A stretch of DNA of 64,000 nt from Inquilinus ginsengisoli_B (GTDB taxonomy: Bacteria > Pseudomonadota > Alphaproteobacteria > DSM-16000 > Inquilinaceae): the NCBI RefSeq assembly GCF_050434925.1, contig NZ_JBNDJK010000001.1:8308001-8372000 (forward strand). The letters run 5' to 3'. Positions within the stretch are counted from its first letter, which is position 1, and the number at the start of each line of letters is the position of its first letter. Shown here in pieces: positions 1-8,514 of the stretch. Both the position numbers and the translations under genes were made by a program. Below the pieces are notes generated by a model, which was given only the letters and a program-made list of their open reading frames with translations, did not search any database and was not told the DNA's origin.

Positions 1-1
1 C

Positions 2-1048
2 CTGGTGATGGAGTATGTCGACGGACCGTCGCTGCGCGACCGGCTGCGCCAAGGCCCGCTGGCGCCGCACGAGATCGCGCAGCTGCGCGACCGCCTGGCC
101 GCCGGCCTGGCCGAGGCGCATGACAAGGGCATCTATCATCGCGATCTGTCGCCCGACAACGTGATCCTCGAGCACGGCCTGCTCGAACGGGCGAAGCTGA
201 TCGATTTCGGCATCGCCCGCTTCGCCGACCCCAGCATGCGGACACTGGTGGGCAGCCGCTTCGCCGGCAAACTCTCCTGGGCGTCGCCGGAGCAGATCGG
301 GCTGTTCGGCGCACAGGTCGACGGGCGATCCGACATCTACAGCCTGGGCCTCGTCCTCGCCGCCGCCGCGCGCGGCCGGCCGCTGGAGATGGGCAAGACC
401 ATGATGGCCACGGTCGAGGCCCGCAAGACCACCCCCGAGCTGGACGGCGTGCCGCCCGGCCTCGTCACCCAGATCACCCGCATGCTGGCCCCCGATCCGC
501 GCGACCGGCCGCAATCGATGCGCAGCCTGGTCGACGAGGCGCAGCCCGACCGGTCGCGCTGGTCCGCGCTGCTGCGGTCGCGGCCGGTCCAGGGTGCTGC
601 CCTGCTGCTGGCCCTGGCGGCCGGCGCGGGCCTGTGGTGGTGGTCCGGCTCGGACATCCCCCCGGCGACGTCCACGCCGGCATTGCTGATGTCGGCACCG
701 CCGGGCGCGGCGGAGCCGGCGCAGAAGCTCGACCGTGAGCAGCTACCACGGATCCTGAGGCTGGCGCCGGCCGAGATCTTCGCCGCCGGCCAGCGCTTCC
801 TGACCGAGCAGCGCGACGCCGACACGGCGCTGGTGCTGTGGGAGGAGGCCTCGCGGCGCGGCAGCGGCGACGCCGCCTTCGGCCTCGCGCAGTTCTACGA
901 CCCGAATGTCCGGACCACCGGCCCGAACCCGTTCAGCGCGCCCAACCCGACCAGGGCGCGGGAGTTCTACGCCCTGGCCCTGCAGCGCGGCATCGGCATC
1001 GCCCGCGCCCGGCTGCAGGCCCTCGACAACGCGGAGTCCGCGCGATGA
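2..1048 (+). CDS. Membrane Ser/Thr protein kinase, PpkA-like (5' end outside the window)
   Basis: Phosphorylates Ser/Thr on partner proteins at the inner membrane. The reading frame is open to the left edge, so the first part of the kinase lobe, including the ATP-binding lysine, is missing. Visible are the hinge (LVMEYVDG), the catalytic loop HRDLSPDN (about residues 45-52 of the visible part), DFG (67-69) and a SPE motif. A single membrane segment lies at about 197-213, followed by a periplasmic tail with Sel1/TPR-like helices (AEIFAAGQRF..., ALVLWEEASRRG). Its stop overlaps the VWA gene start (ATGA). In Pseudomonas PpkA a VWA domain is attached to the same polypeptide; here it is the next gene. 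I infer a kinase of the Tag/PpkA phosphorylation pathway. A stand-alone Hanks-type kinase is the alternative. Confidence 0.85.
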   Translation: MVMEYVDGPSLRDRLRQGPLAPHEIAQLRDRLAAGLAEAHDKGIYHRDLSPDNVILEHGLLERAKLIDFGIARFADPSMRTLVGSRFAGKLSWASPEQIGLFGAQVDGRSDIYSLGLVLAAAARGRPLEMGKTMMATVEARKTTPELDGVPPGLVTQITRMLAPDPRDRPQSMRSLVDEAQPDRSRWSALLRSRPVQGAALLLALAAGAGLWWWSGSDIPPATSTPALLMSAPPGAAEPAQKLDREQLPRILRLAPAEIFAAGQRFLTEQRDADTALVLWEEASRRGSGDAAFGLAQFYDPNVRTTGPNPFSAPNPTRAREFYALALQRGIGIARARLQALDNAESAR

Positions 1049-3051
1049 CGACACCAGCCTTCCGGCTCCGCCTCGCCGCACTCCTGGCCATGGCCTGGCT
1101 GGCGGCCTGCGCCGCCCCGGCGATCGCCCAGGATCCGGCGCCTCCTGCCGGCGCCCGCAAGCCGCTGCTGATGACGGGCACGACGAGCCTGTGGCAGCGG
1201 GTCCTGACACGCCCGGGCGCGCGGCCGTCCCAGTCCCCGGGCGGGCCGCCGGCCGAGGCTGAGATCCCGCCGTTGACCATGTTCTTCGTCTATGCCCGGG
1301 CGGCCGGTGACGGCGGCAACTGGCTCGAGGTCGGGGCCACCACCGGCGGCCAGACGCTGGGCTGGCTTCCCGAGGCCGAGGCGATCGACTGGAAGCAGAC
1401 CCTGGTGGTGAATTTCACCAACCCGGTCAACCGCGACCGTTCGCTGTTCTTCAAGGACTCGGCGCCGCTGCTGTCGATCATGGAGGCCCCGGATGCCGAC
1501 GCCCAGGCCGGCGCACTGCGCCAGGCCGCCGTTTCCGGAACGCTGCCGCCGGACAGCCCGATCGCGGCACTCGAGCCGTCGACCTGGGTCGACCCGGCCA
1601 AGGATTTCTACCTGCTGCCGATCCTGAACTGGACCGACGGCTATTTCGCCAAGGGCTTCCCCGGCCTGGCGCTGCAGGTGGCGGCGACGTCGCTGCAGGA
1701 GCCGGCGCCCTCATCGCCGCAGGCGACCGACCCAGGCAACGCGGCGCAGGTGATGGCCGGCTACCGCGCCGGCGTCGTCTTCGTCGTCGATACAACCGTG
1801 TCGATGGACCCTTATGTGGCGCGGACGCGCGAGACGATCCGCAGCCTGATCGAGAAGCTGCATGCCGAGGAGGGCGACAAGCTCAGCCTCGGCCTGGTCG
1901 GGTTCCGCGACGTGCTCGAGGACGGCCGTCCGGACGAGTATATCGCCAAGGTCTTCGCCACCCTGTCCGACGGGCTCGACCCGAAGGGCTTCCTCGATCG
2001 CTTCGACGCGGCCAAGGTCTCGCATGCCGACAACCGCGACTTCCGCGAGGATTCCTTCGCCGGGGTCAAGGCCGCGCTGGACGACATCGACTGGACCGGG
2101 GTGGCCGGCCGCCTGATCGTCCTGATCACCGATGCCAGCCCGCGACGGGCCAACGACCCCTATTCGTCCACCCATCTTGATCCAGACCAGCTGCGGCTGC
2201 TGGCCCAGTCGAAGGGCGCCGCGGTGCTGGTCATCCATCTGAAGACCGCGGCCGGCAAGGACGACCATGCCGCCGCCGAGGATGCCTATCAGCCGCTGTC
2301 CGACTATCCGAATGTCGGCAGCCTGTACTTCCCGATCGAAGGGGGCGACCTGCGCAGCTTCGGGTCGGTGATCGATCGGATCGCCGGGATCATGCTCGGC
2401 CAGATGCAGTCGGCGGCGGAGGGCCAGGTGGCGCCGGCGACGGATGCGCCGGCCCCTGCCGACACCAACGATCCGAGCAGCGAGGCGCTGGCCCGCACCG
2501 GCCTGGTCGGGCGCGCCATGCAGCTGGCCTATCTCGGCCAGAAGGAAGGCGGCCAGGTCCCGCGGCTGTTCTCGTCCTGGATTTCGGACCGCGACATCGC
2601 CAACCCGGCCCGCAAGGCGCTCGACGTGCGGGTGCTGATCAGCAAGAACCAGCTGTCCGACCTGCAGTCGACGCTCGGCGCGATCATCGACGCCGGCGAG
2701 GCGACGCGGGTGGCGCCGAACGATTTCTTCCGCCAGCTGCGCAGCGCCGCCGCGACCATGGCCCGGCGGCCGGAGGGCGTCGGCCAGGAGCAGGCGCGGC
2801 ACCTCGCCGATCTCGGCCTGATCGGGGAATACCTCGAAGGCCTGCCCTATCGCAGCCGGATCATGGAGCTGACCGAGGATGACTGGCTGTCCTGGAGCTT
2901 CGGGCAGCAGCGCCAGTTCCTCGACGACCTGCAGGCCAAGGTGACCCTGTATCAGCAGATCTACGACAACACCGACCTGTGGATCGCGCTCGACGGGCAG
3001 CGCACCGGCGGCGACGCGGTCTATCCGATGCCGCTCGATGCGCTGCCATGA
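1045..3051 (+). CDS. Exported VWA-domain protein, periplasmic partner of the kinase
   Basis: A 668-aa protein that starts at the ATG overlapping the kinase stop; the open frame continues upstream but would run through the kinase gene. The N-terminus is an export signal with a possible lipobox (LAAC, Cys22) or a signal-peptidase-I site a few residues later. Residues about 40-130 form an SH3-like segment (SLWQRVLTRPGAR ... GGQTLGWLPE). A von Willebrand A domain starts near residue 243 with the metal-site motif DTTVS and continues through LIVLITDAS. The last 200 residues are helical. The same SH3-like plus VWA layout forms the periplasmic half of Pseudomonas PpkA (family knowledge), so I infer the kinase has been split into two genes and that this part senses or docks in the periplasm. 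Confidence 0.8.
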   Translation: MTTPAFRLRLAALLAMAWLAACAAPAIAQDPAPPAGARKPLLMTGTTSLWQRVLTRPGARPSQSPGGPPAEAEIPPLTMFFVYARAAGDGGNWLEVGATTGGQTLGWLPEAEAIDWKQTLVVNFTNPVNRDRSLFFKDSAPLLSIMEAPDADAQAGALRQAAVSGTLPPDSPIAALEPSTWVDPAKDFYLLPILNWTDGYFAKGFPGLALQVAATSLQEPAPSSPQATDPGNAAQVMAGYRAGVVFVVDTTVSMDPYVARTRETIRSLIEKLHAEEGDKLSLGLVGFRDVLEDGRPDEYIAKVFATLSDGLDPKGFLDRFDAAKVSHADNRDFREDSFAGVKAALDDIDWTGVAGRLIVLITDASPRRANDPYSSTHLDPDQLRLLAQSKGAAVLVIHLKTAAGKDDHAAAEDAYQPLSDYPNVGSLYFPIEGGDLRSFGSVIDRIAGIMLGQMQSAAEGQVAPATDAPAPADTNDPSSEALARTGLVGRAMQLAYLGQKEGGQVPRLFSSWISDRDIANPARKALDVRVLISKNQLSDLQSTLGAIIDAGEATRVAPNDFFRQLRSAAATMARRPEGVGQEQARHLADLGLIGEYLEGLPYRSRIMELTEDDWLSWSFGQQRQFLDDLQAKVTLYQQIYDNTDLWIALDGQRTGGDAVYPMPLDALP

Positions 3052-3776
3052 TCGGCCCAGCCCCCGTCTATACGCTGCGCAACGTGGTGCTGCGGCGCGG
3101 CGCCGGCACAGCCGGGTTCGAGCTGAATGTCAGCAACCTGGTGGTGCCGCGCAGCGAGATCCTGTTCCTCAACGGCCAGTCGGGATCCGGCAAGTCGACC
3201 CTGCTCGACCTGCTGGCAGGGACATTGGCGCCGGACCAGGCGGAGATCTTCGAGCTGGCGGCGCTCGGCCGCCCGCCGCTGGATCTCGCCGCACTGTGGC
3301 GCCGGCGGCGGCAGGACGCGTTCGCCGCAATCCGGGCCAGCAGCATCGGCTATGTGCTGCAGACCGGCGGCCTGCTGCCCTATCTCTCGGTGGTCGAGAA
3401 CATTGCCCTGACCGCTCGCCTCGCTGGCCGCTACGATCCCGGCCATGTCCGCGAGCTGGCGGAGCGGCTGGGCCTGAGCCGGCTGCTCGGCCTCCGGCCG
3501 GACCGGCTGTCGGTGGGTGAGCGGCAGCGGGTCGCCATCGCCCGAGCGCTGGCCCATCGCCCCGACGTGCTGCTGGCCGACGAGCCCACCGCCTCGCTGG
3601 ATCCGCCGACGGCCGACCGGGTCTTCGCCCTGCTGGTCGAGACGGTCGAACGCTTCCGCACCACCGCCGTCATCGCCTCGCATGACTGGGCCCGCACGCA
3701 GGCCACCGGGCGGCGAACCATCGGCCATAGCCTGCGCCGCGAGGACGACGTGGTGCGCGCCTATTTCTGGACCTGA
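3048..3776 (+). CDS. tagT: ABC transporter ATP-binding protein, TagT-like
   Basis: A 242-aa ATPase of the LolD/FtsE/MacB type that powers the adjacent FtsX-like permease. Walker A is GQSGSGKST (about residues 42-50), the signature is LSVGERQ (Val where Gly is usual), and Walker B is VLLADEPTASLD. It starts at an ATG overlapping the VWA stop by 4 bp. A gap of only a few bases separates it from the permease. The order kinase, VWA, ATPase, permease, FGE-like protein matches the tagT-tagS-tagR genes that act upstream of PpkA in type VI secretion control, which is the basis of the symbol. A generic lipoprotein-release ABC system is the alternative. Confidence 0.75.
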   Translation: MIGPAPVYTLRNVVLRRGAGTAGFELNVSNLVVPRSEILFLNGQSGSGKSTLLDLLAGTLAPDQAEIFELAALGRPPLDLAALWRRRRQDAFAAIRASSIGYVLQTGGLLPYLSVVENIALTARLAGRYDPGHVRELAERLGLSRLLGLRPDRLSVGERQRVAIARALAHRPDVLLADEPTASLDPPTADRVFALLVETVERFRTTAVIASHDWARTQATGRRTIGHSLRREDDVVRAYFWT

Positions 3777-3780
3777 GCCG

Positions 3781-4995
3781 ATGACCGGACGCATTGCCAT
3801 GGCGGCGCGCCTCGCCACCCGGGATTTCGGCCATGACTGGCGCATCGCCCTGTGCCAGGTGCTCGGCCTGGCGGCCGTGCTCGCGCCTCTCCTCGTCCTG
3901 TTCGGGCTGCGCTTCGGCCTGATCGATACCCTGGCCCAGCGCCTGATCGAGGATCCCCGCAACCGCGAGATCGTCGCCGCCGGCAGCGGCCGCTTCGATG
4001 ACGCCTTCTTCGCCGGGCTCGCCGCCCGGCCGGATGTCGCCTTCGTCACGCCGGCGACCCGCGCGATCGCCGCCGGCGTCACCCGGCTGCGCAGCGAGGC
4101 CGGCGGGCGCACCCTGTCCGGCACGCCGCTGCTGCCGACCGGGCCGGGCGACCCGATGCTGGGGGCCTCTGAGCCTCCATCCGGCGCCGCGGTGGTGCTG
4201 ACCCGCCGGCTGGCCGAGTCTCTCGGCGTCGCCGAAGGCGGCCGGCTGATCGCCGAGATCACCCGCCAGCGCGACGGCGTGCTGGAGGCGCAGCGCATCC
4301 CGCTCACGGTTTCCGGCATCACCGACCAGCCGGTCTCGCCGGACGAGGCGATGCTGGCGCCGCTCGACCTGCTGGTCGCCACCGAGGACTGGCGGGACGG
4401 CTACGCCGTCGACGACCGCGGCTGGCCCGGGGCACCGCGGCCGCAGGCCGAGCGCAGCTTCGCCCGGTTCCGCCTCTATGCCCGCTCGATCTACGATGTG
4501 GCCGGGCTGGAGCAGGCGTTCCGAAGCCAGGACGTCGCGGTTCGCACCGCCGAGGCCGACATCGCCCAGATGCAGTCGCTCGACCGCAGTCTCGGCATCG
4601 CCTTCTGGCTGATCGCCGGCTGCGGCGGCTTCGGCTACCTGATCTCGCTGGCGGCCGGGCTGCGCAGCCATGTCGAGCGCAAGCGCCGCGACCTCGCTTT
4701 GCTGCGGCTGATCGGCCTGCCGACCCGCGCGCTGGTCGCCTTCCCGGTCACTCAGGCCGTGCTGATCGCCTTGCTCGGCCTCGTCCTCGGCGCCGCGGTG
4801 TTCCAGGGGGCCGCCACCGTGCTCAACTCCGTGTTCGCCACCGGGCTCCTGCCCGGCGAGCGCATCTGCCGGCTGCTGCCCGTCCATCTCGGCGTGGCCG
4901 CTGCGGCGACGATGGCGGCGGCGCTGCTGTCGGCCAGCTGGGGCGGCCTGCTGGCGGCCCGGATCGAAGTCTCCAAGGAGCTGCGCGATGGCTGA
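3781..4995 (+). CDS. tagS: FtsX/MacB-like ABC permease, TagS-like
   Basis: A 404-aa inner-membrane protein with one N-terminal membrane helix (about 25-50), a large periplasmic domain (about 55-275) and three C-terminal helices (about 280-390) that carry the FtsX permease fold. The motif RRDLALLRLIGLP just before the second C-terminal helix is typical of FtsX-like permeases. It partners the preceding ATPase and overlaps the following FGE-like gene by 8 bp. Such permeases usually do not move solutes but transmit force or release lipoproteins. In the Tag pathway TagS works with TagT and TagR to switch the kinase on. The assignment to that pathway rests on gene order. Confidence 0.75.
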   Translation: MTGRIAMAARLATRDFGHDWRIALCQVLGLAAVLAPLLVLFGLRFGLIDTLAQRLIEDPRNREIVAAGSGRFDDAFFAGLAARPDVAFVTPATRAIAAGVTRLRSEAGGRTLSGTPLLPTGPGDPMLGASEPPSGAAVVLTRRLAESLGVAEGGRLIAEITRQRDGVLEAQRIPLTVSGITDQPVSPDEAMLAPLDLLVATEDWRDGYAVDDRGWPGAPRPQAERSFARFRLYARSIYDVAGLEQAFRSQDVAVRTAEADIAQMQSLDRSLGIAFWLIAGCGGFGYLISLAAGLRSHVERKRRDLALLRLIGLPTRALVAFPVTQAVLIALLGLVLGAAVFQGAATVLNSVFATGLLPGERICRLLPVHLGVAAAATMAAALLSASWGGLLAARIEVSKELRDG

Positions 4996-6607
4996 GCGCC
5001 GGCCATCGTCCCTCCCGGGCTTGCTGATCGTCGCCTTCCTCCTGGCCGCCCCGAACCCGGCCTCCGCCGACGACGCCCCTTGGCCGGCGGAGGCCTACAA
5101 CCCCGCCCCGGCGGAGGGCGACGTGGTGCTGCCGATGCCTTGCGGCGGCGCCATGGCGTTCCGCCGCGTCGCCCTGCCTTCGACCGGGGTGCTCGACGAC
5201 GTCCGGGTCCAGTTCGGCGATGCCCAGCCCGAGCTCGGCTTCTTCAGCGACCGGCGCTATGACGTGATCGCCGGCGCCTTCGGCGACCCGGCCGCGCCCG
5301 GCACCCGCTATTTCCTGATCGGCAAATACGAGGTCACGCGCGCCCAATGGGCCGCGCTGTCCGGCGATGCCTGCCCGGATCCCGGGATGCGGCAGCGGGT
5401 GCCGCAGACCGAGGTCTCCTGGTTCGACGTGATCGGCTTCGCCAACCGCTATTCGCAATGGCTGCTGGCCCATGCCCGCGACGCGCTGCCGGCGGAATCG
5501 GGCACCCCGGGCTTCCTGCGCCTGCCGACCGAGGACGAGTGGGAATACGCCGCCCGCGGCGGCATGGCCGTGTCCTCCGAGAACTTCCTGGCGGCGCGCT
5601 TTCCGATGCCGGAAGGCGCCGCCGACTACATCTGGTACCAGGGCACCGGCTCGGCCGAGGGCCGGCTGCACCCGATCGGGCTGCTCAAGCCCAATCCGCT
5701 GGGCCTGCACGACATCCTCGGCAACGCCGCGGAGATGATGCTGGAATCCTTCCGGCTGAACCGGCGCGGCCGGCTGCACGGCCAGGCCGGCGGCTTCATC
5801 GCGCGCGGCGGCGACTACAACACCCCGCTGAGCCAGATCCGGTCCGGCATGCGGGTCGAGATGCCCTACTATGCCGCCGGCGCCGCCACGGCCACGGAAA
5901 GCCGGCAGCTCGGCTTCCGCCTCGTGGTCGCGGCGCCGGTGGTGACCTCGCCGGAGAAGCTGACCGAGATCGAAAAGGCCTGGGAGGCGATGCCGTCCTC
6001 CGGCGAGGCGCCGTCGACCGCACGCCGCGAGGACACCGCGCTCGGCACCATCGACCGCCTCGCCGACCAGGCGGGCGACGAGACGGTCCGCGCCCAGCTG
6101 CGCGACGCCGGCCGGTCGATCCGCGAGGCGCTGGTCGACCGCAACGACGCGCGCGACCGGACCATCCGTCTGCTGATCAATGTCGGCGCCCTGCTCGGCA
6201 ACAAGCTGCGCATCGATCATCAGCGGCTGTTGGCGGTGCAGAGGGCGATCGAGGGCGTGGCCCGGCCGGCGCTGCGGCAGTTGCAGGCGCGGCGCCAGGA
6301 TCCCCAGATCCGCAAGGCCATCGCCGACGCCACCGCCCGGATCGGCGAGATGGAGGCCCAGCGGGACGGGCTGGAGGACACCGTCAAGACCTCGCGGGAG
6401 ACCTATGTCGACACCGTGCTCAGCACCGGCAGCGACTATTCCGACGAGGTCATCGCCGCCCAGCTGCCGGCGCTGAAGGCGGAGCTGCACGCCCGCGGCT
6501 CCGACGCGCTGCTGCCCTATGTCGACCTGTTCGTCCGGCACATGCGGCGGATGCGCGACAACAGCGCCGCCGACCCGCAGAGCCTGATCGACGACCTGAC
6601 CCGGTAA
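4988..6607 (+). CDS. tagR: Exported SUMF1/FGE-like protein without catalytic cysteines, TagR-like
   Basis: A 539-aa periplasmic protein with a signal peptide (cleavage likely after ASA at about residue 27). Residues about 100-320 are a formylglycine-generating-enzyme/sulfatase-modifying-factor domain: YEVTRAQW, LPTEDEWEYAARGG, NPLGLHDILGNAAEMM and LGFRLVV are visible. The segment where true FGEs have their catalytic cysteines (before GFR) has none, so oxidase activity is unlikely and a binding role fits. Residues about 330-539 are charged and helical, probably coiled coil. TagR of Pseudomonas, an FGE-fold activator of PpkA, is the closest functional match. It overlaps the permease gene by 8 bp and is the last gene of the operon. 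Confidence 0.78.
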   Translation: MAERRPSSLPGLLIVAFLLAAPNPASADDAPWPAEAYNPAPAEGDVVLPMPCGGAMAFRRVALPSTGVLDDVRVQFGDAQPELGFFSDRRYDVIAGAFGDPAAPGTRYFLIGKYEVTRAQWAALSGDACPDPGMRQRVPQTEVSWFDVIGFANRYSQWLLAHARDALPAESGTPGFLRLPTEDEWEYAARGGMAVSSENFLAARFPMPEGAADYIWYQGTGSAEGRLHPIGLLKPNPLGLHDILGNAAEMMLESFRLNRRGRLHGQAGGFIARGGDYNTPLSQIRSGMRVEMPYYAAGAATATESRQLGFRLVVAAPVVTSPEKLTEIEKAWEAMPSSGEAPSTARREDTALGTIDRLADQAGDETVRAQLRDAGRSIREALVDRNDARDRTIRLLINVGALLGNKLRIDHQRLLAVQRAIEGVARPALRQLQARRQDPQIRKAIADATARIGEMEAQRDGLEDTVKTSRETYVDTVLSTGSDYSDEVIAAQLPALKAELHARGSDALLPYVDLFVRHMRRMRDNSAADPQSLIDDLTR

Positions 6608-6640
6608 AGCGGCGGCTGATCGGCTGCCGCCTCCCCAGCT

Positions 6641-6790
6641 TCAGAGACCGTTCGGAAATGCGCTGGCGTGAGTCGGCTGGTGGTGGTTTCGAGAACCGGC
6701 GCGCAGCGGACGTTTGGGTCCGTGAGCACCGGAAGCGGAGAAACCGCCATCAGACGGCCGCGCCAGTAGCATTTGCGGACGGTCTCTCAG
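6641..6790. repeat. 150-bp MITE-like repeat, copy 1
   Basis: A 150-bp unit whose ends are imperfect inverted repeats (CAGAGACCGTTCGGAAATGC at the left; the right end read in reverse begins CTGAGAGACCGTCCGCAAATGC). A second copy in the same orientation lies at 11741-11890 with about 10 mismatches (about 93% identity). It carries no transposase, so it is a small non-autonomous element if mobile. Its right edge supplies the TGA stop of the neighbouring reductase gene (6787-6789). Confidence 0.85.
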
Positions 6791-8469
6791 GCGTCGATGA
6801 CGACGGTCCCCCGGGCCTGGCCGATGCAGGCCAGGAAATAGCCGTCCGCGATCTCGGGATCGGAGAGGGCGGTCTGGCCGTCCATGCTCACGGTGCCGCT
6901 CAGCTTCCGCATCCGGCAGGTGCCGCAGACGCCGGAACGGCAGGAGCTCTGGATCGGGATCGCATGCCGGTCGGCGGCATCGAGGATGAATTCGCCGCCG
7001 CGGCAATCGACCGTCCGCTCGCTGGCCTGGAAGACGAGCCTGGCCTCGGCGGCAGCGGCGGCGGGGGCCGGGGCGGCCGCGGCGGTCGCCTTCGGAACCG
7101 GCGCAACCTGGGTCGCCGGCAAGGTCTGCGGCGCCGGCAGGGCGGGAACCGAGGCTGACACGCCGCCGAAGCTCTCCTCATGGTAGCGGGCCATCGGGAA
7201 GCCCCGGGCCTGCAGCAGCGTCTTGACCATCGCCATGTAGCCGCCGGGGCCGCAGACGAAGACCTCGCGCTCCAGCACGTCCGGCGCCAGGAGACGCAGC
7301 AGCGCTTCGCTGAAATGGCCGGTCGGGCCGTTCCAGGACTGTCCCGCGGACACCCGCGCCGGCACGATGGCAAGGCGCAGCGCATCGCCCAGTCGCGAGC
7401 TGAGATGCTGCAGTTCCTGCCCGAAGATCACGTCATCGGGCGTCCGGACATTGTTGATCAGCACGATGTCGGCGGCGCAGCCGGTGTCGGCGAGCCAGCG
7501 CAGCATCGACATCGCCGGCGTGATGCCGCTGCCGCCGGCGATGAAAAGCAGTTTGGCGGCGGGCCTGTCGACGCAGGTGAAATGGCCGTGCGGGCCGATC
7601 AGATCGAGCTCGAACCCCGGCGTCATGGTGTCGTGCAGCCAGTTCGAGACCCACCCCTTGGGCACGCGCTTGACCGTGATCGACAGGGTGTAGGGCCGCG
7701 ACGGCGAGGACGAGATCGTGTAGCTGCGGCGCAGAGTCCGGCCGTCGACCGGCAGCTCCAGCGTGACGAACTGGCCGGGCTTGTAGCTGAACAGGCGGGG
7801 CGGGTCGGCGGCCAGGGTGAAGGTCCTGGTGTCCCGCGTCTCGTCGATGGCGGCGATGCAGCGCACCTTGAGCCGGCCGCCCTGCCAGACCGGCGCTTCG
7901 CCGATCGCCATCGGGGCCGTGGTCCAGGGCTGGGCGCCTGCCGTCGGAATCGGCTCCGGCTTCGGGCCGATCTCGGCCTCTCGCAGCTCGGTCGCCGCGA
8001 CGGCCGGCATCGGCTGCGCCAGCAGCGCCTCGAGCTCCTGCCTGGCGGTGGCGCGCCCCTTCGACTCCCCGAGGGCGAAGCGGACGCCCGCGCGGGAAGG
8101 CCCCCGGCTGATGCGCTGCACCAGGTCGGCAAGAGCCGCCTTCAGCGCATTCGCCCGCTCGTCGCCGAACTCCTCCTCGAATCGGGCCAGCTGGCGGGTG
8201 ATTGCATCGCTGTCCGCCCCCAGCGTCCCGGCCTCGTAATCGGCCCAGGTCGCCGTGTAGTTGAACCGCAGCGTCGTCAGCGCCCGGCACATATCCTCAT
8301 TGTCGGTCCAGTGCAGGTCGTTCATCAGCGTCTGGAAACGCTGCACCTCCTGCGGCGTGATGTCCTTTTCACTGTCGGAGACGTAGATGAAGACCAGAAA
8401 CACGAGAACCGCCAGATCGACTCCCTGTGCTTCAGCTGTAATGTTTTCGGTCAGCGTGTCCATGCGCAT
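6787..8469 (-). CDS. Flavin reductase with C-terminal 2Fe-2S ferredoxin and TerB-like N-terminus
   Basis: A 560-aa soluble electron-transfer protein. Residues about 8-130 are acidic helices resembling a TerB domain (tentative). Residues about 200-440 are a ferredoxin-NADP reductase module: RRSYTISSSP is the flavin-binding motif and FIAGGSGITPAMSML the nicotinamide-binding one. An Ala/Pro linker leads to a plant-type 2Fe-2S domain near 490-560 with CRSGVCGTC plus a distal Cys. This order is that of NADH-linked reductases that feed electrons to a membrane or oxygenase partner, here probably the upstream membrane Fe-S protein. SD GGAGG lies just before the start; an ATG two codons in is equally possible. 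The stop codon lies inside repeat copy 1. Confidence 0.85.
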   Translation of the reverse strand: MRMDTLTENITAEAQGVDLAVLVFLVFIYVSDSEKDITPQEVQRFQTLMNDLHWTDNEDMCRALTTLRFNYTATWADYEAGTLGADSDAITRQLARFEEEFGDERANALKAALADLVQRISRGPSRAGVRFALGESKGRATARQELEALLAQPMPAVAATELREAEIGPKPEPIPTAGAQPWTTAPMAIGEAPVWQGGRLKVRCIAAIDETRDTRTFTLAADPPRLFSYKPGQFVTLELPVDGRTLRRSYTISSSPSRPYTLSITVKRVPKGWVSNWLHDTMTPGFELDLIGPHGHFTCVDRPAAKLLFIAGGSGITPAMSMLRWLADTGCAADIVLINNVRTPDDVIFGQELQHLSSRLGDALRLAIVPARVSAGQSWNGPTGHFSEALLRLLAPDVLEREVFVCGPGGYMAMVKTLLQARGFPMARYHEESFGGVSASVPALPAPQTLPATQVAPVPKATAAAAPAPAAAAAEARLVFQASERTVDCRGGEFILDAADRHAIPIQSSCRSGVCGTCRMRKLSGTVSMDGQTALSDPEIADGYFLACIGQARGTVVIDA

Positions 8470-8514
8470 GGCCCTCCATGTCTGGTCGGTTCTTGGTCTG
8501 GTTGGATCCGTCGA

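Noticed and set aside
838..1044. Upstream extension of the VWA gene to a 737-aa protein
   Set aside because: The added segment overlaps the kinase gene and hides a good signal peptide.
4823..6541. 572-aa minus-strand frame opposite the FGE-like gene
   Set aside because: Shadow frame; the plus-strand product has a signal peptide and family motifs.
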